A stretch of DNA of 64,000 nucleotides from Parasponia andersonii (Eukaryota > Streptophyta > Magnoliopsida > Rosales > Cannabaceae). The notes under the pieces are model-generated. The model was not told the origin of the DNA. It saw only the letters and a program-made list of their open reading frames with translations, and ran no database searches. The position numbers and the translations under genes are program-made. This document shows, piece by piece, positions 25,729-38,595 of the stretch. The stretch covers positions 185,603 through 249,602 of the forward strand of contig JXTB01000385.1 of NCBI GenBank assembly GCA_002914805.1, read 5' to 3'. Numbering within the stretch: the first letter of the stretch is position 1; each line of letters starts with the position of its first letter.

Positions 25729-27615
25729 GCTCGCTCGGCCAAAGGGAAAGAAGAAGGCTACGCCGTCGTCCGCCCGAGCAGCCCACTAGCGGAGTTTACG
25801 CCGACCAGCTGCCACCACCGGAGAAGACGAGGTAGGCCGTTTCGGATTTCTCGTCACCGGCGACGATTTCGGCCACCATTTGATCTTTAACTAGGGTTGT
25901 TGGATTCGTTTCGTCAAGAGGAAGCTCAAGGTATATATATCTTAACCCCATACTGCTCGAATCAAAAGTTGTTATTTTTGGAATATTTTGAGTTTGAGTT
26001 AACTTTTTAATCCAGCCGTTGAATCGTGTTTTTGTTGTCATTTTTGGATTGTACTCGAAAATAGGGAAGTTTGATATATATATATATATATATATATATT
26101 GCCTATATTTGGTGATCGACAAGAAAATCGAAATCGGACAGCTAAGATTTGCCTCAATTTGTGTGCCACCGGTCCGGTGTGGGTCGGATCCGAATTGGAT
26201 AAGTTATATATCTAACCTAGATATTTTGGATGCTAAGAATTCAGTGAAGAGGTCCGCTTGTAGAATTGAAGCTCCGTTCAGAAGTTAATTTTTTTGCAAG
26301 TGAACAATTGATGGCTTGGAATGAGTTCCCGACTTTTCGGACGACCGTCAACAACGTCTTGAGGATTCAATAGCGTGGTATCGCTATTCTTGTGAGGTAG
26401 AGATTCGAGTACCTTTGTTTTATAATGTTTTCGAATAAAGCTTAATTTATGCAACATATGAGAACAAATGTGGTTTTTGATTTTCTTGAACATATGTGAT
26501 GAATTGTAATGGTATGATATACATATATACTGTATTGCTCTGGGGATTTTCTGAGTGCAGGTTATTTTGTGTATATCAAAAATAGGGCTATTGTGCTTCC
26601 CGGTTTTCTATAAAAACCTAATATATTTATTTTCTTGAAAAGCTAGAGTACAGTTATTTCACACTTCAGTTCCGTGTTGCACGTGTCATAAGATCATATA
26701 TGAACACTGTGTTAGTATCGTGGGCTTACAGTGTGATGTTGTATGCCCTACTGTTAGTATAGAGTCCGTAAACCTATACGAAGTTTTGTTACTTTTGATT
26801 ACCTCTCTATTTAGCATACGTAGGCAATTGGGTTGTCCATCCAGGCTTGGTAGGCGACACATGAGTGTCCTCTCTAGATATGGGCTTAGGTGTCAAGTAG
26901 GCTGTTAGGTACACTTAGTACCATTATCTTGGGTTTCCACAGATGAGAGGAGGTGAGCTCATGAGTATAAGTTGATTTGTGTCATATACATCAGAATTGA
27001 ATAATTTTGATTATACTTATTTATTTATACATATACGTGATGATTTCTGGTTTTGGATTATCATATATGTATGTATTGGATTTAAACTAATTATGTAGGT
27101 GTTTTCCATCACTCAAATATTTTCGATCGAAGTAACTTGTTTTTTCTACTGGGCATTTTATGCTCACTCCCTTCCTCAGGTGGTGTCCAGTGTGATTTTG
27201 GAGATCAAAAGGAGTAAGAAGCCATCAAGATTGTAGTTCGTTATCTTGGTAATGCTTAAAGCGTGTTGTTATGGTGTTTAGATGGTTTGAGTTTTGTTTT
27301 AGTATTGAACTAAGATTACTACTTCCCAATTTGTCTGTGAACTCATGTATGTCATTCTGGTGTCTGTTTTGACGTGTATGATGATGATGTTTGAATATAT
27401 ATTTGATTTACATTCTTTTCGGTATTTATTCGATCTATGTTTAATGGTGTATACGAATTATGAGAGAGGTTTATGAGATGGAATTCTAAATATTTTATCT
27501 AAAATGGACTGTTTTATAAAACTAAAACTTTTTAGATATTTTTAAATAAATCAAAGAATTTATCATTCTTACAAAATTCTCATACTGCCACTAACCCAGA
27601 TTTTGAGTTGTGACA
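25459..27615 (+). mobile_element. LTR-like element B (solo LTR, about 2.16 kb)
   Basis: Starts TGTAAAAATC and ends GTTGTGACA, flanked by near-identical 5-bp target repeats (tatag / tataa). It contains a long (CT)n tract (about 25677-25730), a GC-rich segment at 25740-25880, a (TA)n tract at about 26075-26098 and blocks shared with element A in inverted orientation. No internal coding region is seen. The frames at 25618-25890, 25796-26122 and 26720-26908 are within the LTR and are not host genes. Fossil; age moderate given a single mismatch in the target repeats. Confidence 0.7.
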
Positions 27616-29877
27616 TATAATTTATTCATTTAGATAATCATAATTTTATTTCCTTTTATGTAATTGTGCCGCAAGAAACATTGTTTATCATGTAATTTGT
27701 GGAATAAGGCCGTGGGTATCAAAATTTGATAGAATTTTAAGAAAATTTCACTCCTAAAAAAATCAAATTAGGCAAAACATTTGTATTGCACCTTTTCTTT
27801 CCTTTTCTTTTAACATGGCTTTTTCCTTATCAAGAGTCTAATTAAGGAAAGAAGCATCACACGAAAGATATGTCAGATCCTCGTAAATGGAATAAGTCTT
27901 AAATATTATTTGATTTTTATTTTTTTGAGTAAGTTACTAGAGTTAAAATATAGAAATAATAATATTACATATAGATGCTCTTGGAAAAAAAAAAAAACGA
28001 ACAAATAGGAATAATCATAAAGTATTTAATGTTCATGTGATTTCAAGACAAGTAACGATAGAGATTATATAAATCGTACACAAAAGTTATACATAATGAT
28101 GTGACAGGTACTTTTCACTAATTATGAAGATGACGTGGTCTTATTTTTAAAAAATATAAATAAATAAAAAGTATGTCACATCGTTATTTGTAGTTTATGT
28201 GTGGTCTTATTTTTTAAAAAATATAGATAGATAAAAAGTATGTCACATCACTATGTATAGTTTATGTGTGTAATTATGTATGTCTCTAGCATTATTTTTT
28301 TTAAAATTATTATAGTAATATAGTTTAACTCTTCTAATATGTCTAACAATACTATTGTTAGTGACATGAACTCTTTAATGTTTTGTTCTATAATTTGATT
28401 TGTAATCGTATTGGTCATATTGCATCAAACAATTTATTTTAATGATAAATTCTATTTTATCATAATAACAATAAGAATAAATTATATGATATAGAGAAGA
28501 TTCATTGTTCGCCAACAACTAGTCAATAGTACCAATATTTTTTCTCATTATGCATTCGGATCTACATATCTTAATTTGTACTTGTATATATTTATTTAAA
28601 AGCCAGGATAATATGTACAGTCATAAAAACTATGCATAATGCCACCATGTTGTCCCGCTAAAACAGACATTTGTCGTTGGGACCTATAGAAAGGACATGA
28701 TAACTTGAAAATTAATCAAAATGGAGTACATGCATTATTGATCAAAGAAGCATAACAAGGCTAAGAAACTTTGGGTAGCCCAATCATGTTACTAGGTATC
28801 ATGAGTTCTCATTGCGATAGTAGACTAGGATCTAGAAACTTTGTTAACTCAAATATATGCATCTAGTGATCAAAAGTTCAAGCTGATTGGGAAATATATA
28901 AACTTTATAATATTAAGACTTAAATTTGAATCTTGTCTTAGTAAAAGAGGGATAATCTAATATGGATGAAGGATGATTACAATACCCAACATAAGTAAAC
29001 ATGAGTTTTACTTAGTGTAAGTAGTAGACCTAACCTTTTAGTGTTGTTACTTGGCCATTCATATGTGACCTTAAAACCAATAATAGTACAACGTATTTTT
29101 ATATTGGATTTTAACATTTTGAGTTTTCAATATAAAGGTTGATAACTCAATTAATTCAGATATCTTGTTGAATATGACACGTATAATTAAGTAAGTTTTG
29201 CTTTTAAAAGTAAATGGTACATAAATATCATACATCTTAAGATCATAGGTAGGTGCTTCGTGTGGCCTATTATACGAAACAATTGTGAATTTGTTATGCA
29301 TTATATAGTAGGTAGTTGTGATAGGTGAGTAGATTCTACTTAACCGCTCAAACAAAACCAATCCGTGTAGTGTGATATGATTATTTTACTATATGATGTG
29401 ATTTGAGGTTCAACTTTTCTCCATTTTGGAACGCAGAATAAAATTTATTTTTTTTGCAATTAACTGCAGAACATTGCATTAAATGTATATGCAAATTTTT
29501 AAAATATTCTTATACATAAGTTTACATTTATATACAATATATATATAAATTAGAAACTAAATTTATATACAATATATATATAAATTAGAAACTAAGAGTC
29601 ATTAAAATTGAATATTATTTGGAAGGATATTTAAATATATGAACTTTTGATATTTGCGTTTATTCGATTGGATTATATCTTATTTAGACAAGTAGGAGTG
29701 TATAATTTTCTTAAAATATTTTAAATGTTTTCTTTATCATTATATGTTTTTTTAACTAGTTATGACTTTTGAATATTGTTTTTTTTCAAGTGTTTGTAAC
29801 ATTTTTAACTATAAAAACCCAAAAAAAATAACAAAAATACGGAGGTCGGTTTATTTTTTCTTTCAATTTTTGTATGG
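27616..29877. other. Gene-free AT-rich stretch with two short tandem duplications
   Basis: A 66-bp direct duplication lies at 28135-28267 (gtggtcttattttt...agtatgtcacatc). A second, of about 45 bp, lies at 29525-29596 (ttatatacaatatatatata, aattagaaacta). The minus frame 29071-29361 has no recognisable similarity. Otherwise nothing supported. Confidence 0.5.
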
Positions 29878-30085
29878 CTTTTATTAGAAAAATATCACTT
29901 TTTAAAAAAAATTTAGAAAAATAAAATTTTAAAAATAATTACTAATTACTAATTATAAATACATTTGATTATTAATAACCGGTTTCTAAAAACTATTTAC
30001 TATTTTTTTAAAATGGTATTTTTCTAAATATTTTATAAAAATAACATTTTCTAATAAAAACCATACCAGATCTAAAAAGACACAT
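29878..30085 (+). repeat. Palindrome-rich non-coding repeat, copy 1
   Basis: Shares with 57640-57905 the succession gaaaaatatcac, taaaaataattactaa, aattataaatac, ttttaaaatggtatttt and ccagatctaaaaa. The arms are partly self-complementary (aaaatggtattttt versus aaaaataccatttt in the second copy), so it is probably a MITE. Confidence 0.6.
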
Positions 30086-30159
30086 CACATTGTATTTTTC
30101 AAATTTTTTAGAATTAGACAAAAATACCCCATTTTTCCATATATGGTTTAATGGATATC

Positions 30160-31000
30160 CATTTTTTATCTTATGAACAAATATATCAATATTTAATTTG
30201 TGCTTACTATTATATCATTGGTTAATTATTTATTTATTACTATTAAGAGGTGGTATTTAATTTACTTACCATAACTTAGAAAATTTTATCATGTATAAAT
30301 GATAACATATTTACTATTATACTCTTAGTAAATTACTTATTTACCACTATTAAGAGGTGGTATATAATTTATTTATTATAACTTAAAAAAATTTAACACT
30401 TATAAACAGTAACATATTTACCATTATATCTTGATAAGTTATTTATGTACCACTATTATGATGTGGTATATCATTTATTTATCATGATTTAAAAAATTTT
30501 ATCCAATTGAATGGTAGCATATATACCATCGTACCTCTGATATATTATTTATTTACTATGATTTAAAAAATATTATCACTTTTAGATGATAACATATTTA
30601 CCATTATACTTCTTGTAAATTACTGATTTACTATTCTTATGGGGTGATATATAATTTATTTACCAAAAATTTTATCATTTATATATGGTAGTATATTTAT
30701 TACTATACTTTTGATAAATTACTTATTTACCATTATTGTCAAGTGTTTTATAATTTATTTACTATTTCTTAAAAAAAATTATTGCTTATATATGATACCA
30801 TATTTATCATTATACTCATGATAAATTATATATTTACTATTATTATAAAATGGTATATCTTCTTTTACCATAACCTCAAAATTTTTTTATCAAAGACACA
30901 TAGAGACATATTTATCATAATAAGTCTATAAATTACTTTTTTACTACTAATATAAATTGGCATATTATTTATTTACCATAAACTGAAAAAAATAAAAATC
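30160..31000 (+). repeat. Degenerate tandem array, period about 106 bp, about eight units
   Basis: The word (t)aagaggtggtat and its variants recur near 30244, 30351, 30457, 30636, 30737, 30843 and 30950. Each is followed by aatttatttacc and later by aacatatttaccattata. One interval is longer (179 bp), indicating a lost partial unit. AT-rich satellite-like array, non-coding. Confidence 0.75.
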
Positions 31001-31309
31001 ACTCATTTATAGATGAGTATTGTAGGAGAATACTTCACAGATGTCGACAAAATTTAAAGTAACGACAATCATGAGGTTTTGTGTCATCGATCATAATGGA
31101 CTAGATGAGTTACTTGAAGCTTGCAAGATAGATATTCCAGGCATTTGCAAACTTCAGTGGCATTCCACCGCTGAAAGATGGTAAATGGGTGAACATTTTA
31201 TTTGCTTGGCCATTCCACACAGTTGCTTTCATGGGATTCTAAGACGATATTCTGAGTACATTGTTTATCAAGTGGGGCAAGTTTCATCGTACCTGACTAA
31301 GCTGTAAAT

Positions 31310-31313
<4 letters not shown>
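31001..31313 (+). other. Isolated low-AT fragment of unknown origin
   Basis: About 280 bp with base composition closer to coding DNA than its surroundings (for example gtcatcgatcataatggac and tccaccgctgaaagatgg). One frame reads a short peptide (MRFCVIDHNGLDELLEAC...) that stops after about 45 residues. I recognise no family. It may be a captured gene fragment or a decayed transposon end. Confidence 0.35.
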
Positions 31314-31347
<34 letters not shown>

Positions 31348-31363
31348 CCAAATATATATATAT

Positions 31364-31534
31364 AGATTACCAATATAAGTGATTAATAGCTATAATAAAG
31401 TACATGGAAAAATGTATATTTCTCTTTCTTACTTTTTACAATATTTACAATAAAAAAATATGTATACTAAATTTTCATTGACCAAATTGATACCTATACG
31501 TAGATAAAAAAAAAATACCTACTGAATTAGTGTC
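31364..31534 (-). mobile_element. TA-flanked MITE, copy c (partial)
   Basis: Shares ctttcttactttttacaat, aaattttcattg(a/g)ccaaattgatacctat and aaaatacctact with the two copies at 59126-59369 and 59423-59652. Bordered by (TA)n tracts at about 31314-31343 and 31539-31562. The left part is diverged. Confidence 0.65.
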
Positions 31535-31562
31535 CATATATATATATATATATATATATATA

Positions 31563-32569
31563 TGACCACCAATACGTGAAAGGGACTAAACAAGCAAAAT
31601 TAGAATAATCAAGTCCAATGAAAGAAAAATCAGGGTTCTCAAACAAAAAAAAAACACAAAAAATAGAAACGAGAATTAAACAACCTCCAACTCTAGTACT
31701 ACAATATTAGAATCAAAATAGCCCAAACATATCCTAAATCAGAAGAATAAAACCCTAAAATACCAAAGCATCTACCATATACTAATTCATGATTTAAACA
31801 AAAAGAAATAAAATTGAGATAACAAAGCGTTAATTAATCATAAATCTTCACATTGAATAAAACGATGGACAAAATAAGCTCACAATGAAATGTAGCATCC
31901 AAAATCGACATCATAACATAGAGAAAACATGCAATTACCAAGTGGAAAAGCTACGTAGAGGAAAATCACAAGGCTCGAACTTGTTTGTTTGTAGAGAAAA
32001 TCACAGATCAGGGAAAATTGAGAGATCAAACTTGGGGGAAAAAATATCGAAGGCTTGGACTTGAAATCGCAACTGAGGATGGAAGACTTAAAATAGTTTT
32101 ATTTGTAGAGAAAATCACGAACGGTGTTGAGAAAATCGCATCATGAATCACGATTTTCTCTGAGAAAATTGCTTCTATGTTTTCCTAGGAAAGTCGCATC
32201 TCTGTTTTCCTAAGAGTCTCAAAGACGCTATTGAATGGAAAGGGTAAAACCTAAAGTTCTAAGCATTAAACTTAAAAAAGGGATATACAGATAAATAAAA
32301 TAAAAAAAGGATATCCATTAATCTTAAACTTAAAAAAGGGATATCGACTGTATTTTCCTTTTTTTCTAAAAATGCCAAGGCCTACTTTCTCATTTTTTCA
32401 AGGGTTTAAAAGATGTTTATCATCAAAAAGTAATAAATATTACAAATATACGGTGACGTAAAGAAATACAATTTTTATACGGAAAAAAGTTAGAAGAATT
32501 AGGAAAATACAGTAATCAAAATGCGGTAGCACATTTTGTAATTTTGGCCAAGTTTGTAAATTGTTTGTT
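31563..32569. other. Gene-free region, possibly the right part of a foldback element
   Basis: Repeated gagaaaatc(a/g)c motifs at 31990-32175. The block attaatggatatcc, in reverse at 32303-32320, pairs with taatggatatcca at about 30148-30162, suggesting terminal inverted repeats of a non-autonomous element spanning about 30.1-32.4 kb. No target repeat could be fixed. No gene found. Confidence 0.35.
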
Positions 32570-34640
32570 ATATAAGTTAAAGTGTAAAACTAAACTAAGA
32601 GAGTCTTTTGCAAAGTGGATACGACCTTCTTCTCTTATTTTCTTACCAGGTTCAATCCCCATTGCCCCTCTCATTCTCATTTTTGTTTTATTTTGCTTTT
32701 TTTTTTTTATTATCTTTTTCCTTTTCTTCCCCTCTTTTTGGGATAATGAGCTAAAAAAAATAGCCCTCTCATTCTCATTTTTGTTTTATTTTTTGTTTTT
32801 TTAATTATCTCTTTCCTTTTTTTCCCCAGCTTTTTGGGACAATGAGCTAAAAAGATAGCCCTCTCATTCTCGTTTTTGTTTTATTTTTTGTTTTTTTAAT
32901 TAACTCTTCCCTTTTTCCCCCCTCTTTTTGAGACAATGAGCTAAAAAAATAGCCCTCTCATTCTCATTTTTGTTTTTTTATTAGCTTTTTCCAATTTTCC
33001 TTTTTTTGGGATAATGAGCTAAAAAAAGTGAAAAATACTAGTTACCTGTTACCAATTTTTTTGAAATTAGTTATTAATTATTAGTCCATATGGTATCTTT
33101 TTTATTTTATTTTTTTTCCTATTTCCCCCCTTTTTTTTCCTATCATAGGGATAATGAGCTACAAATTTTATTTTATTTTTATTTTTTATTCTTAAAGAAA
33201 AATAGTTACGAGATGATGGTTATTAGCTACCAACTTTTTTAGAATTGGTTATAAGTTATTAGCTCATCTGGTATCTTTTCTTTTTTTCTTTTTTTCTTTC
33301 TATTTTTCCTTCTTTTACTTTTTTTCTGTCCTTTTATTTATTTATTTTTTATTTTTTCCTCTCCTATGGATAATGAACTACAAATTTGATTATCGGTTAC
33401 TAGTTTCTTTAGTTACTAATTACTACTAGTTTATGATCGGTAACTAATCTAGAAATAAGTTTTCAAATTGTTGTTATTTTACTTTCATAATTTTTTTTTT
33501 GCTAATTTATTTTTCATAGAGTATTCTCTTTTCTTTTTTTTTTTTAAAAGAAAAATTAGATTACCGATTTTTGGTACTAGTTTTTGAATTTTTTGTTACT
33601 ATTCTAGTTTATAGCTTCTAGTTAGCAATTCATTTTTGGTTATTAGTTTATGTTTATCTTGTTCCGCTATCCCTTTGCGTTCCCCATTTTTTCATCTCAT
33701 ATGGATAATGAGCTACTATTTTTTTTTTAATTTTTAAAGAAAACTAGTTGCCGGATACTAGTTACTAGTTAACAATTTTATTTGGAATTGGTTACTAGTC
33801 ATTAGCTCATATGGTATTCTTTCTTTTTTTCCCCTTCTTTTGCTTTGTTTTTGTTCTTTTATTTATTTATTTATTTTTTTTCTCTTTTGGGGATAATAAA
33901 CTACAAATCTAATTATTAGTTACCAGCAAATCTAGTTACTGGTTACTACTAGTTTTGTGGCTGGTAACTAATCTGGATACAAGTTTTCAAGCTAGTGTTA
34001 TTTTCCTTTTATAATTTTTTTTGCTAATTTATTTTTCATAGAGTATTCGCCTTTTTTTAAAAAAAAATTAGATTATCAATTTTTGGTTACCAGTTATGGT
34101 TTATAGTTTCTAGTTAGCAATTTTTTTTTAGTTACTAATTTTTGTTCATCTTGTTTTGCTACCCCATTGTTTTCGCCACTACCTGTCGATCTAAGCTTCA
34201 GTTTAAGGATCGATGACTAATTTCCATACTGGTTACCCATTACTAGTTACCAATTACAAAATTAGTAACTAGTAACCAATCTACGTTATATATTTTATCA
34301 TCAACCAATTCGGTTTCCGTTATAAATTACTAATTTGATTATGAGTTAATAATTACCTGAATAATTATTGGTTACCAATTGTAATATTGATTACTAGTTA
34401 CTGATTATTAGCAACTAGTCAATTTGGAAATTATAAACTAGTAACTGGTCCTTCAAAGTAGTATTATTGGTAACTAGTGAAAAATAAAAACAAAGGAAAA
34501 AATAGATAGAAAAGAAAATAGAAAAAGTAAAATAAATGAGAAAAAAACTAAAGAGAAAAAAAAAGCTAAAAAGGAGAAAAATGAAAAGAAAAATTGACTT
34601 AGAGGGGTTCAAACCACTCGCATGAATAATAATTGATAGC
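32570..34640. repeat. Pyrimidine-to-purine foldback-like block with ACTAGT-rich core
   Basis: 32.66-33.02 kb holds four tandem units of about 90-120 bp (agccctctcattctcatttt ... aatgagctaaaaaa). 33.03-34.47 kb is full of ttactagttaccaatt words in both orientations, arranged in two large tandem blocks. 34.47-34.60 kb is the purine-rich counterpart. Each outer edge carries a tRNA-box-B-like word (ccaggttcaatcccc near 32650; reverse of ggtttgaacccc near 34605). No plausible coding region; the frames at 32544-32804 and 34415-34675 are low complexity. Confidence 0.6.
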
Positions 34641-36368
34641 CAGACCACCAAGCTAACTAGTATAGTAATGTTCAAGATTTATCCTCCTTATTTTATAATT
34701 TGTATGTTTTTTGAACTTTGTTTTACAAAAATACCAACTGCATGCGGTATGATATCCTAATTTGTTTTAGTTTACTATATATGTATAATTCTTTTATCTT
34801 TTTACCTTGTATTGCCTAATTTTACACCCTTTTCAATTTAGCATTAATTTTTTTTAAGATCTAAACCATATCATACCAAATCGTATAATATGGTATGATT
34901 AATATATATTTTTTTAATTGTACTGATCAAGAATTTCATTTTATTGGACATTGCCGTTTGGCTAAGAATTTTCATATAGTATGGTCAAGTGAGGATGTGT
35001 TCATCCCTAGTTGTGAATTATGAAACACCAGTTTGTGGCTTCATAATTCATTCGTTTCATTTATTTAAAGAAAAAAAATGTTCGAACTCACTTTGTTAGT
35101 TTAAAGAGGGAGGAGTCGCAATTCACTATGCTTTTCTAAATTGAATCAGCCGAAAAGGGCAAATGTCCTTTTTATAGGGGCTTGTCGTACAAATAACAAG
35201 CAGGCAGCTTCCTCCCATTACTTTCATTTTTAATGCCAAAATTAAGAGTCTGGCCAACTGAGCAGCACGTGATGGTGGGACATTGATAAGATCCAATAAT
35301 GGAAATTATAATTTCTTATAAATTATTTGTTTTTACTAAAGGTAGAATCAATAAACTGGAGACAGCTAGCATATTACAATTATTATTTCTCAATCCAGGA
35401 AAAAAGGCCCTGCTTTTCATAGCAACTTTTTAACTCACTCTCCAAAGAAAATATTTTTCTTTGAAGAAAAGAATGGGACAGTCTGTTGTATTTTACTACT
35501 GTTTCAATTCCTCGGTGATCAGATGGAGAAGCTGTTGAGTAACGAGGTTTGGTTTAGTTTTTCAACGAGATATAAAAGTATTTTTTTGAAAAATCTATAA
35601 ATTAAAAAATATTTTATGAAAAATTAAAAATCAGATTATTTAATAATTTTAAATAAAATTATAGCCAAAAGTTAAAGTTAGTTTGATAACTTAAAGATAA
35701 TTTTGGCTTTTAGATTATGCGTAAATCTGTATTATTTTTTAATATATAAATTATAATGGCTAAAATATCCTCACTTAAAAGCAAAAATGTTAAACATTTA
35801 ATTGAATTTATTTTCATATCAATTTTTTTAAAAAAATAGTAATATAGTTAAATCATAATTGACTAAAATACTCTTCGTATTAATTATTTTGAAGTAGTCA
35901 AATTGATACTTTATTGAAATTTTAAATTCAATTGAAAATAAAATAAATTAAAATAAAATAAAATTAATTGAGTAACTAATTTAATTGAGTTTATTTTTAT
36001 ATCATTTTTTTAAAAAAAAACATATCAATATATTTAGTATGTACAAAATATGCATAATTGTAAAAAATATTAATAAGTTCTTTCAATAAACATACATAAT
36101 TGTATAATAATTTTTATTTTGGTCATTTTATATTTGCATAAGAATTCAACTATATAGTTTACCAAATACTTTAATATAGTTTTTTCAAGTCATAGTACTT
36201 TAAAATTACAGTCTACCAAATACTCGACTACTTTACGCTATAGTGGATTTTTCTTTCAATATAGCTAAAAGTATTTTCCTTAAAATCTATAGCTCTACCA
36301 AAGTGACCTTTAAATACTCGATTAACTTTCTTTATTTTATACGAACGTTATCAATATCTACTGAGGGT
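34641..36368. other. AT-rich intergenic DNA without a recognised gene
   Basis: No open frame of note. A somewhat less AT-rich part at about 35080-35300 has no identifiable domain. Nothing else can be supported. Confidence 0.45.
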
Positions 36369-36440
36369 AGTAACTAAGTTGGTTAGAGGACTGCTCGGGC
36401 AAGGTCAAGGATTTTATGCATATATTTGGCCTAATTTCAC
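36369..36440 (+). mobile_element. tRNA-derived SINE head (possible)
   Basis: The sequence taactaagttggttagagga resembles a pol III box A of tRNA-derived SINEs, and caaggtcaaggatttt about 30 bp later could be a decayed box B. No complete tRNA fold, tail or target repeats were confirmed. Confidence 0.35.
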
Positions 36441-37559
36441 TTTGTCGAGTGTCTTTAGTTTTATACTAGATATTATATTTTATATTTTGTATATATAATG
36501 ATATACTAGTCATTTTTCTATGAGTCCCATTTTTTATTAAGTTTTAATCATATAAATAAATCGTTTGTTGTAAAATAACAATACAATTAGAAATTCATAT
36601 ACCAATTACAAAAAAAATGAAACTTTAACATAGAAGATAGAAAAAAAAAAAAACTGATTTTAACATATATATGGGTCGTCTCATTCTCGAAATAAAAGAT
36701 TAAGAGACAAGAGCTACCATATCGTTATCTTTTAAAAAAGAGTTCATATCACTACCAATGCGAATTACAGAAAAAAAAAAAAAAAGGCTTTAACATAGAA
36801 AAGACTAATCTTAATATATGTATGGATCGCTTTGCTTTATTTTCTGAACGAAAGATAAATAGATAAGAGCTACCATCTGTAATCTCTTAAAGAGAAGTTC
36901 ATATCACCAGTAGTAAGAGAAGTTCATATCACTAGTAGTAAGAGCCTCTCCAACTCACACTATTTTGGCATGGAGGAGGCCAACTCACACCATTTTGGCA
37001 TGGAGGAGGCCCAAAAATGGCACTAGGGCTCTCTAATCCAGTGCCAAACTGACACACCAAATTGGCATGTTGTCAATTTTTGAATAGTGCCACATTACAA
37101 AAAAATCTCTCCTAGCTTTGGTTATTAATACTTGACTCTAAATACATAGTTATTTAACAAAAAATTATTACTTTTTGGTACCATAATATAAAAAATTTTA
37201 TTTTGAGTCCCATATTCTTATTATTATTTCAAGATTAATTTTCTATGGAGCAAAATTAATATATAAATATTACAGAATACCAATTATAATAAAACTCAAA
37301 CGCTTAATATAATTAAAATTATATATCATGTAATAACACATTACATTAAAATATCAAATATTTAAACCAATCTTAATTAAAATACATAATATTCAAATTA
37401 AACTCGAACAAAAACATAATTGAAAATAGATAAATACTATAACATTATAAAAATTGGACTAATAATTTAGAAATCTAGTAAATCATCTCACGAATGTCCA
37501 ATATCTGTAAAATATTGACCAAATATATTAGTGGTAGAAGAAGGTCCTCCTTCTTGTTG

Positions 37560-38460
37560 GTCTTATTGATTTCTTTTGTGAACAATTTTTGCTTGTTCAG
37601 CTTGAAAATATTTACGTAAGTTTAGATCAAAAATAGAATTCAAGTCTTTTAGTAGAATTTTGTTTTCTTATTTCCTTTATGTGAGCCATATTCTACCTAT
37701 ACATATCCATTTGTTGTTGTCTATCTAAGCTCGTCTTTTTTAACATCTCCAAAAGTTGTCGATTATCTTCATTGAGTTTGTCATGGCAGAAGATATTTTT
37801 TCATACTTTTTCTTTTTAATTTTGCTTTACAAGTCATTAAGATGAAGTAGCACTGATTCCGTCATCATTGAAATTGTGAGAATGTGATGATAACCTAGGA
37901 AATATTGACATGGGTGATTCAGAAGTAGGATTATCTGAGTGTGACGAGTCATAGTTTACTGTTTGCCTTCGAGTAGTTTGTCGAGCAGTTGGGACATCAT
38001 CTTTAAATTTTTCATAATCCTTGATAATATTCTAAATATGATCAAATTTGAAGCCTTTTTTGAACTTGAGATCTTGCATGAATAACTGCTTCACTCGATG
38101 TAACTGCAAATTATTGTACTTGTAATCAAGTAATGAAGAATAATATTTATAATATGAAAAAAATAATAATAAATACTCACAATATTTTCATTTGAAGCAC
38201 CACTTGGATTCATATTCTCCACTTATTTCAGGTACCCATTCAACTTTTTTGCTTCAGCAATTATAATCCTCATTCGAGAATTGTAGGTTACAATACTCCC
38301 CGAACCCGTTTCTTGCTTCTTTGTATTTTTGCTCCATGTGGGACCAAAGAGTAGTTACAGATTGGTACCTACCTGTAATAGGGTCCTGAGAAATATCTAA
38401 ATACACTTGAGTGAGGATCACATCTTCACGAACACTATACCTAGTAGAGCGGCTAGTCAT
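37560..38460 (-). pseudogene. Harbinger ORF1, Myb/SANT and NAM-associated type
   Basis: The first exon-like part, 38460-38254, reads MTSRSTRYSVREDVILTQVY..., with the Trp of LWSHMEQKYKEARN: the Myb-like DNA-binding accessory protein of plant PIF/Harbinger elements (often annotated as NAM-associated or GST T3-like). Further pieces of the same protein lie downstream on the strand near 38240-38150 (MNPSGASNENI) and 38030-37830 (KFKDDVPTARQTTRRQ, a Ser-rich tail). Stops and frame changes separate them, so it is probably non-functional. In the family, ORF1 works with the transposase in DNA binding and nuclear import. Confidence 0.7.
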
Positions 38461-38595
38461 TTTTTCTTTTAAATAATAGATAGATAGAGAACAAAAATGG
38501 TATTAAAAAATGAAGATATGTTTTGAATGTCTACAACTAAAGACTGTTATTTATAACAAGACTTGAAAGAATTTCTTCCATAACTATTGCTCCAA

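Noticed and set aside
25618-25890. Ser/Leu-rich frame over the (CT)n tract
   Set aside because: Produced by a dinucleotide repeat inside LTR element B.
30160-31000. Regularly spaced repeats considered as a CRISPR array
   Set aside because: Units are about 106 bp, adjoining and degenerate, without short spacers; this is eukaryotic tandem DNA.
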